Assembly: GCA_013397455.1 (NCBI GenBank)
Contig: VYZB01000190.1
Span: forward strand, 1,035,251-1,099,250
Direction: 5' to 3'
Source of the DNA: Crotophaga sulcirostris
Taxonomy: Eukaryota > Chordata > Aves > Cuculiformes > Crotophagidae
Length of the DNA: 64,000 bases
Below, piece after piece: positions 23,853-36,500 of the stretch (its first letter is position 1; the number at the start of each line of letters is the position of its first letter). Under the pieces are notes generated by a model. That model ran no database searches. It saw only the letters and a program-made list of their open reading frames with translations, and was not told the DNA's origin. The position numbers and the translations under genes were made by a program.

Positions 23853-26800
23853 CTGAAAGAGATTATGAGAAAGAAGATATGAACCCAGTATTTCTGGACA
23901 TAGTTCAGAAATGCAACAGATTGCTTTCAAATGAGTGATCAGATTGTCATTCATATAGCAAACGAATGAACAAAAATCCATAGTATGATATACACCTTGT
24001 TGGCTGAATTAAAAAAACTTTAAAACTAAATACGGTAAGAAACATTTTAAGCAGAGCCACAAATCACTTATTTGTTTTCATATCCCATTATGAACTCTAA
24101 ACAGAATGGGTTTATCAGAATGTCCATTCAGGTTTGCTGATCTTCCCAATGAACTCCCATGAAAATTATTCGCAACGTGTTGATACATCTATCTAGTTGT
24201 ATACAACACTGTGTGAAATTATTCCTACCCACGTTTCTTCAAGATGGAGTCTTTTAGAAATTACCAGATCATGGAGTTCCTCACATCAATATCTGAAATA
24301 AAATACTGGGCTTTTGGGGTGTTGGGGGTTTTAGGAGTTCAGAGGTTTGGGGTTTTTTTTGGCTTTGTCCACTTACATATGCAGCATGCACCTGCAACAA
24401 TCAGGCAGCACTTTTTAACAAGTGAGTCCACACATAATAGAATTACAATGCAGAACATCAGCGTATGCTCTCAGAAAACTTGAGCTATCATAGACTAGTG
24501 ACATAGATGCCTAATTATAAATTATCTAAGTACACAAGGATGCATGCAATAGGGCTTTGCTGCATTTGGCAGACTTCCTAATTTGACAGGTCTGCCTTAC
24601 CAACAGGCAGTTAATTTGTGTCCAATTTGATCACATTTGCATTTAAAAATAAAGCTGAAGAAATTACAAGCATGAGGGACTTGTGTGTACTGTCCAGGGA
24701 ATAGCCAAAAAGCGCCTTTTTAAAATATTCTTAGGGATGAATTTTAGTGCAGAAAGCACTAAAACAAACAATGGAGGAAATCCTTTTGGCACATAAAACA
24801 GCTCCCTGCCAGTTCAGGAACACAAGTGATCAGTGTGTCCTAGCAAGATATATTACACGTGATGCAGAGAGTGTCTCTCTAGCAGTTAACTCAGTCTTTC
24901 ATTAAAATGGGACTATTTTCAATGCTGTTTTCTAAAGTAAGGGTCTGCTTTGAGAGGAGACTGATGATTCGCTAGTGTCTAGTTCCTTCTAGAAGAGACT
25001 CACCTGTAATAGGTTTCTTGCAAGCAGCGCACTTCTTAGCATAAAATTTGTTGAAACATTCCACACAGTATGGATATTCATCTTTGGAAATAAACTTTTT
25101 TTCAGACAGCTGGGTTTTACACCCAGCACACACAAAGCATTCTTTATGCCAAGGCTGGTCATGGTAGGTCAGTCCTCCAGAAGTTATTACCTAATGTATT
25201 GACAAAAAGGATAGAGCAATGAAACAAAGGCGTAAAGAATTATACAGTTCTTCATAAGTCCTTCCACTTGTTTTCTCTCTTCCCATATGCACAGGAGAAG
25301 AGATTTTGGTCACATCAACTATTTTTTGTCTAGAATAACAGTATGACTAACTGCAATTGAGCTGAACGTACCACTGGTTTGTTATTCTTGATTTTCTATT
25401 ACTGAATAACCTCATGTTTTGTAATAAACAGGTTAGTTTCTTATGAATTTTTGCTATACATGTAGCTAAAGGCTTAGCATCAGGCATGCTCTCTGAAAAG
25501 CAATTCTCGGTGATGGACAGTGGATGAATAAACTGATGCCAAGATTATGGTTAATCTCTAACTGTATCTGGCATTTTTCTATCTTGCTACTGAAACCGTA
25601 TTTTGAGTAGGAAGACAGAGACAGTAAAGCAGCAGAAGCGAGAGAGAAAGGAGATCTACACTGTCAAAAGAAGAAAAAATGGTGTTTATCAGTGTTATCA
25701 AATTTCTCGTTCCCTACAACTCATTCACAGCTCTCCACTGGTTATTTCTGAAAAGGGAATTTTCCACTTCCACTATGGCTTCCATATGAGTAGAAAAGAG
25801 CTGGTTTCACAGAAGGTGTGAGACTGTATAGAGAACTACCTGTAGGGATAAAGATGAGCTATAAAATAGTGTTTCTAGTGTCAAATCACATGCACAATAG
25901 TGAATGAATAAATGAAAGATTGAATGAAACAATGGATGCATGAATGCATGAATACAGTTGGAACGTGAGGACAAAACGTTGGAGAAACTTAATTAAGTAA
26001 AAGTATTGGCACCATCAAATTTCCTTGGGAAACATAGCTTTGGGAAATAAAGAATAATCCTGGGCAAAGTCAGGCAATAAAAAAATTTAAATATTCCCTA
26101 TCCCCATAGCATTTCAGTATTGGGATGCTTCTAGTTCTCATTTGTTTTCCACTAAAATCTCAAAATCTCTGGCACAAAATTTAAGACTCCAGTTCGACAA
26201 TTTGATCACTTTGGGCTCAATTCTTGTTTATGGGAATTGGTGCAAGTTTTAGCAGTAAAATTGTTTTATTGATTATGCAGGGACATTCTTTGCATTCCTA
26301 GAATTATAAAGAAGAAAATCTTGGTTATTTCACACAAGTGCTGCGAACCTCAATTCCTCAAATAAATATAGAGGAGAATTACTATATTTGCCATGTGATC
26401 TTTTAATACAAATTAAAAGTTAGAGGTAGAGACAAAGGAATATATAAAAGTACTTTCTAAAGTTTAAGTACTCAGGAAAACAAGAGGCAACAGATTTTTC
26501 TTAAATGAAACCCCTTTGTTAGAGGTTGAGGTTTACAGATAAACATCAATTAACTTCAGAATTTGTGAGTTATTTGGTGAAGTGCAAAAAAAATAAATCA
26601 TGTTCGCTTCCAAAGTGATACAGACACTAAAGGATAAGTTAAATTCTGCAATAAAAAACCAGTCTAAAATATTTTAGAGAACAGTACCACACTAGAATAG
26701 TGTGATACTTTTGAGTGTTTCCATCAACGAGAGACAATTCTAAAACATGAGAAACTGAGGGAGGGATGAATTGATATGTTTGTATTTTGTATATTCCAAC

Positions 26801-27147
26801 TTCATTTGGAATCAAGATTTCTGGTACCACACGGGAAACATCATGCGTTGAAACAGTGAGACTCTTGAGTAGTATTATCACAATTGAATATTACTTAGTT
26901 GATTATTGTCTGATATATTTCAAAAGGAAAACAAGCAAGGTTGTCAAAACTTTGCTTGGCTTAGGTAGCTTATTGTGCATGTGAATATATCTGAAAAATG
27001 TTGGAAAAGGAGGCATGTTTATCAAGGTAAAATCAGCTATTACCAGGAAAGAAGATTTCAGTGAAATTTCATCCTTTGGTAAAAATCACAGTTAATAACA
27101 GTAGAACCCCAAAGTATATGTTTTGGTCAATAAATTTATTTCAAATA

Positions 27148-27199
<52 letters not shown>

Positions 27200-30100
27200 G
27201 GTTATGTTAATATTAACTAGAAGGGGACAGCAAACTCTGTCAGCTTTCAGTGTCCAGTACTGATGTCAAAAGTAGTCTGCTCTTATTCCTAGTTCACTAG
27301 ACATTTTACATAATCCAGCCCCTTCCCCCACAAGCAATATTGCGTTATTAGGGCAATTTTTGTATCGTACATTCAATTACCTTTTTGCAAGAGTAGCAAT
27401 GCTGAGCAAATTGCTTCTCAAAACAGGGCACACAATAATTCTCATTGTCTTTGGTGATCAGTGGTTTTGTTCCCAATGGTTGCTGACAATACTGGCAAAC
27501 AAAACAGGATTCATGCCAGGAACTTCCCTTGAATTCCATTTTACGGGAACCTGCAAAAACCCAAAACAAAAAATGGTCCCAGATACAGCCTTGTAATGTA
27601 AGTTTGAAATGCTAGGAAGACTCTTGTTTTTAATCTTCTATCTCAGTGTTGTATTATCCAAGAAAACACTTATCCTCAATTTAATAGTTTCTAAGTATGT
27701 ACTTGAAATTTCAGGAACACGTTCAGTGCCATATGATCACCTGGCAAAAGATGTGCTAGGTTCCCTAAGCTGTCTATCATTATATGAAACTTCCAGGATA
27801 ACTCCTATGTGAAACCCTTCAGTTGCTCATAGTTTCTCTCAGGCCAATCAAGTCAGTGATGGTGTTCAAGTACACAGGACTTTCTTAATATAAAGAGAAA
27901 TTTGTTGGATGTTTAGTACATCTAATAATGCCCTGCCTTTTGTCTTCCTTAACCTGAGGCTCCTTCACTTATAAATGCATTATTTATCTTATTAATCTTA
28001 AGCTGGCAATTTTTTTAAAGCTAAATGCCTTTTCAGTGATAAAACACACCACAGTGCCTCTTCTTATAGCTCGTCATTTCTGTTCTAGATCAATAGTTCT
28101 TTTTATGATGTTCAGCTGATACTTTTGATCTAGTGCAAGGACAAATGCAATCCCAAAAGAAAGTCACTCAGTTAAATGTCTGTCAGAAGAGTTTCAGAGC
28201 TGTTAACTCTGTGTACAGGTGTCCTGTACAGATGTGTAAGTCTCAGATATGCACATATATCTGAGAATAGTATTTCCAGTCACTCTCCACCATAACTTCC
28301 ACCCCTCCTGGTAGAATCATACTGCAAAGGGAGGTGCCAGGTGCTTTACCATCCTTTCCACATGAAGAAGAGAATTGCTGGTATAACTGATTAATCCCAT
28401 TAATCAGTTTGATTAACTGATTAAACATTAACTGATTAAACCTGTTTCCTGGACTGTGGGGCTTGTGGAGAGAGAAACTACTGGCTGGATTTCAGCTTAA
28501 AAGGTTTTCAGCTTCCTCCCAGTGATCAGAAGGCTGACTTCACTGTCTTTGCCTGTTGGGTCTGTTAAGCACAGAGCTAGCAAGCTGACAACAAAGTTAA
28601 TTATTTAGAGATTGGTTGGCACCGTCATGCCACTTAAGTTCTATGTTTGTAAAGTTACTCCTACCCTTGGCACCTGCTGCAAGGATTTAGTCTCCTAGAC
28701 TCTGGGGCAAAATCTGCAATGTGGATACATGCCAGAAGACAATAATGCAAACCCCACTATATTCTGGTGCTATTCTCATCACATCAGGTAAGATGCACCT
28801 ATTAGACAACATTTTTAAAACTATATTGAATTTAAACAAATCATCTTTAAATTGAACACAACTGTATTGCTACAAACTTATTTCCACTAATACTGCCTTT
28901 ACCTGTGAAAGAAATTGTGAAAGCATGTGACTGCCTCAATGCTACAGGTTGGGCCATGATATCAGCAACTTAGTATTTATACTAAGGCAATAAGTGTGCA
29001 GAGACCAGACCTTATTGTTTGGCATTAAGATCTAGTGAAAAATAAAATTCCTGCTAAATTTAGAGAAGACCTTGGAGAAAGATTTCCAAGCGGCAGTCAT
29101 GAAGCCCTGGCAGCTGGTATTTAGAGCTATACACGTGATCTGTAGAAAGGTTCAAGCACTGAGGGTAGTTCACTGTTCCAAACGTTAGTGACCAACTTTC
29201 CTAAGCAAGCTATTTCAATTTGCCACATATGGTGCTGTTTCTTCTCTTAGAGGTCTGTGAGGAGGCAGCTTTTGTCTCTCTGCTGTATGAGCTTTATTGG
29301 TGTGGTAGCAGTGAAAGGCCTAGGGGATGTCCTGAACAGATACGATCAAAAACTGAGAAGTAGTTTAGTGAAAAGTGCATCATTTTCAAGGTTGCTAATG
29401 ACAGGAAGTAAACCTATTGTAAAGACAAATCTACTTGCATTCCTTTCAGTAAAAAATGCTGATAAAGATCTGAACACAGTATGTCACGTCTTGACAATTT
29501 AAATAAAATTATTTTTACTGAAAGAAATGTCATGAAGGTCGTAAGCTCGAGGTGTGGTCCATGTGACAGACAAAAATGCATATGTCTTGTCTGATCTGGC
29601 ACTCCTGCTAATGATAGCTCTCTTTGTTTACCTACACTCACAGCAGGATATACTTCCTAAGAACTGCAACAGAATCAAGAAATCAACATGAAAACATTTT
29701 ACTCAACATGAAGACATTTTACCTTATCTTAAACTCTAATATACTTTATAAGGATTCTTAGGCCCTGACAGTGCTAGATCAGAGGTATCTGCCTGCTCTC
29801 TCTTCACTGTCAGAAGAGTACTACACACAAAGGAGAAGCAGTCACCTGAAAGCGATGCTGAAAGTCAAGGACCTAGTAGCTTGGTTATTCAAACATGGTT
29901 ATAATTAAAAATGCAGTTCCATTTTTTATGGAAGGGTCCTTGTCTTACCAGGCATAATGGTCCTCTGGCAGTGGAAACACTTAGATGAATACTCATTAGA
30001 GTAGCATTCAGTACATAGCAAAAGCTCGTCCTTGGCAGCAAACGGTTTCTCCACCAGCGAGCGACTGCATTTGGTACACTTGAAGCATCTCTCATGCCAG

Positions 30101-32450
30101 TGGCGGCCTTTGTAGGATAGATCCTTGGAAAAGGTAAGACCATATTAATGAATACATTTCTTTACAGTGTTTTTATGCCTCAGCTGTGCCCAGAAATAAA
30201 GTGGAAAATTAGAAAGCATTGCAATGGGGACTTGAAGAGATGACACACGTATCTGGCAGGAGCAGTGCTCAGAGGTGCTGTAAGTACCCAGTGTCACTGT
30301 GTCAAGACATTTTTTAGATCTCTTGCAGAGGCCATTAGGAGCTGCTTTTGCACAGGCAATAGTCCTTCCTTATGTAACATAAGAGATTTGTTTTTATTGG
30401 AAGAACCGTTTTATATTTTGCAGTTGACCTTTGAGGGGAAACAAGTGATCAACATTTTTAATGTGCACAGACCACCTGACAACAAGTGCATTCTCTACAG
30501 ACTTTGAAATGAACTTCATGTATTTTTTAATGTTACAACTTTTTCTTCCAGATGACACTATATAGCACTAAAGAAGCCCATATTAGTGCAGAAAACAAGC
30601 AATTAAAAATCATTGAGAACAAAATTATTCTTAGGAAAATTATTAAAAAATCATTGCTTTTGTTTACACCTAATATAACTCCTCCTAAAAACTTGGCAGA
30701 AAAAATGTTTATTTAAGACTCAGTGGGCTTAGGGGATGAGAAATCTAACAGTATATGTATGAGACTCTCTTCCCCTTAAAAAATAAATCAGACACTTCCA
30801 GGTCTCCTTTAAAAGTAACAAGCACAAAAGGACACAAATCTAACCTAATTTTTCTCTTATACCAGATCCCTACCCTTTAAAGTGCTATAAATTAAAATAT
30901 ATACCATGCTTCATTTCAGGAGGTGCTGAGTGCTTACCACTTTCATTCATATTTGTTAGTACTCCAGACCTCTTAGAAAATAGCCTATTGCCCCATAGCA
31001 GCCTGAGGCAAAGACTGAATAAGAAGGCAAGTAAGAGAGCCAAGGTCTAGCACCATGGCAGAGGTGGGACAACCAGCTGTAGATCTCCGTGGGCCTCTTT
31101 TCTAGCTGACTCTGACCTGTTAAAGTCCTTTGTGGTTACTCCTTTTTTTTTCTGTCAGTTTTTCCTTCCACTCAATCCAAAGACATGACTTTTTGTTAAT
31201 GACCTTTGACATCAATAGTCCTGCCACTTACTTAATTTTCAGTTTCAAAAGTGGAATTTGTGAGCTCAGAGCACATGTTCTCTAGGCAGCCCTCACTGGA
31301 GCTACGTGTATAAGTTTGCTGTTGAAAAATGCTGATGAGAGTTTGAGAAGAGTCTTCATCCAAGCCAACAATTTCCTTAGGTGATTCCTTTATAGTACTG
31401 AGCTCTACTCAGACAATGTGCTTTGAAAACGATGAAGTGCTTTGGCTCAGGAGGCCTCCTGAAAAGGTTTATTTTAATAACTTCTTTCTGACCTTTTATT
31501 TTGAAAGAACGTAGGCAAAGTGTGTATAGGGAGAAGGTGAACATTACATACTGAACTCGGCAAAACAAAGGTATTTTGACAGGTTTTATCTGAACTTAAA
31601 ATTCAAAGTCAAGTGTACAGGCTGTAGATTGAAGTATAGGGTACTGGAAACCCTGTCAAAGACAATGGATGAACTCATGTTATTAATTAATCTTCTAAAA
31701 GGGGGGAGAGGTGAAAAGAAACACTGCTGCTAACATGCCATCTATAAGATGAGCAAGGCAAGCGTGGGATTAAGTTAAAATTAAGGTTTACGTCATTTCC
31801 AAAAGAGGGAATTATGTATCAGTTATAAACCTGGCTTCCTTTCTGCTTTACATCTGCATGTCAAGCTTTTACCTAGAGTAAAAGTAATTTATCCAATACT
31901 CAAAATCCTTTTGTCAAAGGACATCTTTCAGAAATTCCAAAGTTTCATTCAACCTGATCTGCTGAATTACACCAGCACCCTACTGTCGCTCAAGCACTGC
32001 GCAGTTTCTTCAGCTAATGAGTGACTGGAAGTGAAGCATGGAGTACAGTTGTGGTCCACACATGTTTGAGGTATATTTATATGCAGATCTCCTAATCTTT
32101 GACCCCAGAGCTTTCCTATTCTGGGAAAGCAGCACTGTTTCTCTCTGTTATGCGTGGATGTGCAACGGCTATGCCTAGGTCTGTTCACCTGTGCAGGGAT
32201 GTGTAGAGGGTCAGATACAGAATCTGCCATTAAAGAAATGGGATTTGTGTGCAATTTAGCAAAGGACAAGAAGTGAAAGCTAAATCTTTACCTTCGAATC
32301 ACACTCAATAGGTTGCTTGCACTCTTCACAGGGGTTGGCAAATAGGCTGTCATAGCATGTAACACAATAAGCGTTTTCTTCTCTTAATGCATACTTCCTT
32401 CCACGAAGAGACTGCAGGCAGTAATGACAGTCTGTGTGATTGCTGGTCAT
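23701..32450 (-). CDS. FHL5: FHL5, four and a half LIM domains protein 5 (five coding exons, complete, 280 aa)
   Basis: Coding exons, in order of transcription: 32292-32450, 29949-30123, 27381-27550, 25004-25190 and 23701-23852. They join in frame (843 nt with stop). FHL5 (also called ACT) is a LIM-only scaffold. In mammals it coactivates CREM/CREB in testis and acts in vascular smooth muscle (family knowledge). The N-terminal half LIM has C8, C11, C29 and C32. LIM1 has C41-C44-H63-C66-C69-C72-C90-C93. LIM2 has C102-C105-H124-C127-C130-C133-C151-C154. LIM3 has C163-C166-H183-C186-C189-C192-C210-C213. LIM4 has C222-C225-H246-C249-C252-C255-C273-C276. No ligand is missing. Length is close to human FHL5 (284 aa). 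The C-terminus ends in GLAS, shorter than the mammalian tail. FHL2 and related paralogues are the alternative, but adjacency to UFL1 and segments such as EKPFAAKDE and CSVSLVG favour FHL5. Confidence 0.93.
25004..25190 (-). CDS. FHL5: FHL5 coding exon 4 (LIM3, start of LIM4)
   Basis: Starts VITSGGLTYHDQPWHKECF after an AG acceptor and ends CAACKKPIT with one base of a split codon before a GTGAG donor. It carries all LIM3 ligands after the first pair, plus C222 and C225 of LIM4. 187 nt. Confidence 0.93.
27148..27199. repeat. (TAC)17 microsatellite in an FHL5 intron
   Basis: Seventeen uninterrupted TAC units plus one base, about 180 nt past the donor of the exon at 27381-27550. On the transcribed strand it reads as AGT/GTA repeats. 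Confidence 0.95.
27381..27550 (-). CDS. FHL5: FHL5 coding exon 3 (LIM2, start of LIM3)
   Basis: Acceptor TTTTGCAG at the 27551 boundary and donor GTAATT past CYSCKK. It encodes GSRKMEFKGSSWHESCF, then the LIM2 cysteines through C154, and C163 and C166 of LIM3. The first two bases finish a Gly codon. 170 nt. Confidence 0.93.
28385..28437. repeat. ACTGATTAA repeat cluster with near-perfect palindrome
   Basis: AACTGATTAAT (28385-28395), a CCC spacer, then ATTAATCAGTT (28399-28409) form an 11-bp perfect inverted repeat. Two more direct copies of AACTGATTAAA follow by 28440. It is in an FHL5 intron. Confidence 0.85.
29683..29722. repeat. Tandem duplication of a 20-bp unit
   Basis: Two adjacent copies of TCAACATGAAAACATTTTAC, differing at one base. 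They are in the FHL5 intron, about 230 nt from the exon that starts at 29949. Confidence 0.9.
29949..30123 (-). CDS. FHL5: FHL5 coding exon 2 (LIM1, start of LIM2)
   Basis: Acceptor CCTTTTCCAAG and donor GTAAGA. It encodes DLSYKGRHWHERCFKCTKC and EKPFAAKDELLLCTECYSN, then CFHCQRTIMP, with one base of a split Gly codon. It supplies H63 through C93 of LIM1 and C102/C105 of LIM2. 175 nt. Confidence 0.93.
32292..32450 (-). CDS. FHL5: FHL5 first coding exon (half LIM domain)
   Basis: Begins at the ATG at 32448-32450 (MTSNHTDCHYC) and ends at DSK, in phase, before a GTAAAG donor. This start is chosen because the family N-terminus places C8 and C11 of the half zinc finger at these positions, and because the acceptor at 32473 leaves only 23 nt of leader. 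53 codons. Confidence 0.92.
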
Positions 32451-32473
32451 TCTGCTGGGGTTCTCCTTGTGAT
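32451..32473 (-). other. FHL5: FHL5 5' UTR part of first coding exon
   Basis: 23-nt leader between the acceptor (TTTCCATCTTTCCAG) and the ATG. It has no upstream ATG. Confidence 0.7.
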
Positions 32474-33326
32474 CTGGAAAGATGGAAAAACCACGTAATT
32501 CAGTGGATGACTGCTTGCTTGTCAAAATAATAAAGAATGGTGCTTTACCTGTGAAAGTTAGGACAGACATTTCTTGGTCATTTGTAGTGCCCTGGATTTC
32601 TAGTGCTGGGCTGTTCCATACTAAAATTGTAGTCTTTAACAACATGTACTGTGTATTGTGTTACTAGCATAATGGGCAGCAAGAAGGCTGCTTCTGCTTA
32701 ATCTAATAGTACCTACACTGATAGGTCAGGTACGTGAAAATGAACCTGTCCACATTCTTTACATACAACTATTGACATTACAAGCATTATATACTGGATT
32801 AAGAGGCATGCTTTATCCAGAAATCAGGGAACGCAGATTGAAGCTACATAGTTCAAAAGTTAAACCAGCTGCAGAGTTAAAAGGCCACTTTGTTCTGTAT
32901 TCCTGGCTTTCTCTTGCCATTTCTGTATTTCTAATTCCTTCCTTTTCAAAATACCCCTACCTCTACCTGACTTAACAGAAGGAAGACAAGGGACTCCGAG
33001 ACCGTGGCTGGGTTTGCATAATCCCAGATGTGCTACTAGTATTTTGTAGCAATGTCAGGTGACACAAATGCTGCTGGACAGCAAGATATATAGGCATGTA
33101 AACAAAATAATAACTCAAAGTATGTTTCCCTTGTTGTTATTGGAAAAGATTGTCTTTTCTGCCATATTTCTATATTGCCAGGTTCCACATTGGCAGTGCC
33201 AGAATACTGTAAAATAGATTATATTTCTGTGCCAGACAAGTGCAGGAAATACCACAAACCTATTGAGAGCCAACTGTACTAGTTTCCCATCCTTCAGTTT
33301 TCCAGGGCAAAGACGTTTGGATATTT

Positions 33327-33384
33327 ATCCAAACCTCAGCTGCTTACAGATGTGCATCCAAACCTCAACTGCTTATAGATATGC
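33327..33384. repeat. Tandem duplication of a 29-bp unit
   Basis: Two adjacent copies, 33327-33355 and 33356-33384, beginning ATCCAAACCTCA and ending in GTGC or ATGC. They differ at about three positions. Confidence 0.9.
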
Positions 33385-33493
33385 AATGCTGAATATTTCA
33401 GAGATTGTGGAGATGAAGACTTATTTCAATCTTATTGTTGCTGGTTGGATCATCAGCACTTTGCTAAAGTTTGGTCTTGGTTTCTGGGAATCA

Positions 33494-33521
33494 AGTAAGA
33501 AGTATCCAGTAAGAAGTTTCC
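33494..33521. repeat. Tandem duplication of a 14-bp unit
   Basis: AGTAAGAAGTATCC followed directly by AGTAAGAAGTTTCC. Confidence 0.85.
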
Positions 33522-36500
33522 AGTGAAGCAAACCCAGAAACATCTGCTGGACTCATTGGATTGCACTCTTCATTAAACCCGTTGAGTGTCACTGAAGTCA
33601 GTGCCAGTAATCATAAATTTTAGAGGATTTTAGAACAACCAGGGAAAATCTCATAAAATATTTACGTATCAGTGACTTTTGGCAGCTGAAATCTTTGCAT
33701 TTTGCGTAACAGTGCAAATAAGTTTATCTTAACCAGATGCAAAGCCTGAGAGTAAGGAAGAGGAGCATATGAAGAACAGGATTCAAGGGAGTACTTGCCA
33801 TCACAGAGTTTACATTTAGTCCATTTAGAATTACTCCCTCACAATTATTTTCATACACTCACTCCCTGTCTTATACCCACGGTTCAGTTTTAAAAATGCA
33901 TTTCATCTTTTTTTGGGTTTCTGCCTTGTGATATGTAATCCAGTATGATTGTTTGAACTGTGAGAAAGAGCAATTACTTGAGGTCTCCACTGGCACCAAT
34001 AAATAATAGCATTTATTAATCTATTCCTGGATGGATAATAGTATGATAGTGAAAAGGTGGTATGGAGTGAAGCTATAATGCTTATCTCAGACCAAAAGTA
34101 ATGACTTTATTGTTTGGCACAAGCTATGGGAAACTTGCTCGTGTAAATTGAGAACCTTTTGAGCTGAATTGATTTATTGTATTTCTGACTGCCCTAAATC
34201 TTTGTGCTAGCCAAGATAGGGCGTAGCAAGGAACTCAAACAATCTGTAACTCAGATCAGTGGGAAATAAGCATGCTTAAAAATATTACAGATGTGTTCTA
34301 TGTGGTATCCTTGAAATAATAGTATAACACGGCTTGAATCTGGGCTTCCATTTTCTTAAGATCAGAGATTTTAATGTGAAATGAATGAACAAGTGTATAT
34401 GAGAAAATTACATCCAATGGCTTGTATGTTTATACAACATGACATGTAAAACCAGACATAGCACAGTAATATAGTGTATGTTCACTACATAGTCACCACC
34501 AAAATCAAGGTTAATTTTGCTCATTTTCTATACTGGGGAAGCAGTAAAAATTTATGGCTAGGGAGGCAGTCAAGGAATGTTTGTGGTTAACTGGGCTCTT
34601 TATTCAAGGTCATAGGACAGGCTTGAAACTGAATTTCAGAGAAATTTTCCTTCCTTTTTTTCTGTGGGAGTTAAAGTTAAGAACTGCTTTAGGATACCCC
34701 TGACTGGATTACCTTTCTGATTTCCTCCCTGCTAAATCAGTACCTCAGCTTCCTAACACAGTTTTATCTCACCCTAAAAATGATGACAGAAAAATCCTAA
34801 CACTGAATGTATGAAGAAGGTTTTCTTTAGGTTACTGAAAACTGCAAATCCAACGTTTTTCTTCAAAAAGTGGTTTTATTGGTTTTATTTTCTTCTCAGA
34901 AAGCCAATCTGTCCCAGCAAACCTGGGCTATATACACATACAAGACCTGCTATTGTAATACTCCAGAACTTCTGAATTTCTAATATAGTTATCCTCCAAA
35001 AAAACTATATGTATATGGGAACAAAGTGCCATTACTCCTGTTTTAGAGATGGCAGTGGTTGCCTGAGAACACTAAAAGAGTACACCCAAGATCAGAGTTA
35101 AAGCCTGGAGGTGTCCTTGAGCCGCTTCTCTAGTAAAGTTCTCAAGTCATCCAAGACTTTGTTTCAAAAAAAATCTTTTGGGTTTGACTGTGATGATATA
35201 AAACCATATTTGGGAATGAGGCAGAGATGGTATGAAAAAGAATGATGATTTCTGCAAACTTTTTGGCAAAAGTCTGGGTAACCTCTGTGAACTGCTTTTA
35301 CTGTTAGACTGTGCAACACAAAAAGCGAATCTCATCTACCCCAGCATCACTTATCCTTGCTCAAATAAATAAGTAATGGTATGAGCACCACGTAGTTAAG
35401 CAGAATGTTTTTCTTGTGCTTTGATCGTAATCTCTAGAGAAACATGTTTACTTTAAGTTTGCTGGAAGCTAGACTTTGTGTTCTGAAGGTCAGTTAAGAA
35501 ATCTCTGGAGGTCTGATGCTATTCACTCTCATGGAATGAAACGCTGACTCCAGCATTCCTTCTGCTAACTCATAACTTAGGCACAGAGGAAGACTGTGAT
35601 GTCTTCATTCCTTGGGAAAGGAGGATTTTGCTATTTAAATTGGAACAAAGCTAAATACTGTTGATTTTTTATGTATCTGGTAGGCACAGATATGTGATAT
35701 CATTTGTAGCATTAGGATATTCCAAGGGGGTGCAGAGAGATGTTGCCAAGAATATGAGGGTATTGCAACTGGAGTCCCTGGGGTCAGATTTGAGAATGCA
35801 GCAGTCTCATGGTATGAATTATAAAGCAGGTGAAAATAAAACAACAGAGCTGGGTAGTCTGCCTGCTGTTCCAGCAGATTAAGATAGAATTTAGTTACAA
35901 CAATTTAGGAGAGGGATGTTCTATAGAGTTAAATGGTTTCCTATAAAATGCAGAGCACTAGAAGACTTCCAATGAGGAAAGCCACAAGAAAGTGGTTGTG
36001 AAGTGCTGAAACCTGATAAAAGTGGAACCATCAGGAAAGAAAAGTTCCTTCTCTTACTGGAGCTAAAAAGCACAGCCACAATATTAATCTAAATCTTAAT
36101 AATTTATTTTGATTTTTCTTCAACTATATGTTAAGCCCCCCTTGTGTTATTTCAGTATAAAAAGCCCAGAAACATAAATACTATTTAGATGGGAAGGAAT
36201 ATACATATGCATATAGGTAGATACACGTAGATGTGAAAATATTCTATTTTGCTTTATGTCAATTCTAATGGACTATTTCCCAGCCTAAATAAGCCTGCCA
36301 TTGATATATGTAACCTTTTTTTTAAGAATATACAATGATTGAAATAAGTCTCTCTATTAGAGAGGCATAAAGAAAGAAAACCAATGGCAAAATATATCAT
36401 TGCAACAACACTGAAGGATAAGAAAAACAAATGGGGAGGATATTCCTGCAAGATACCCCAGGCACTTATTTGTTTTCAGGTAAGTACATGTTTTTATATT

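Larger units (their letters stand above)
22080..32473 (-). other. FHL5: FHL5 gene body seen in the window (3' UTR to first coding exon)
   Basis: Extent supported by sequence: from the predicted cleavage region about 20 nt past the AATAAA at 22105-22110 up to the acceptor of the first coding exon at 32473. Because that exon opens with only 23 nt of 5' UTR after a good acceptor (pyrimidine-rich, ending CTTTCCAG), at least one non-coding exon must lie further right. A candidate is near 49.0 kb. Introns between coding exons are 1151, 2190, 2398 and 2168 nt, all GT-AG. Confidence 0.75.

Noticed and set aside
23784..23981. 65-codon minus frame over the last FHL5 exon
   Set aside because: Wrong frame. 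The true frame encodes LIM4 and ends at 23701.
24308..24370. G-rich tract that might form a quadruplex
   Set aside because: Only three runs of four or more G are close together and the fourth is missing, so the motif is incomplete.
29889..30143. 84-codon minus frame over an FHL5 exon
   Set aside because: It is an out-of-frame shadow. The FHL5 frame at 29949-30123 encodes LIM cysteines and splices correctly.
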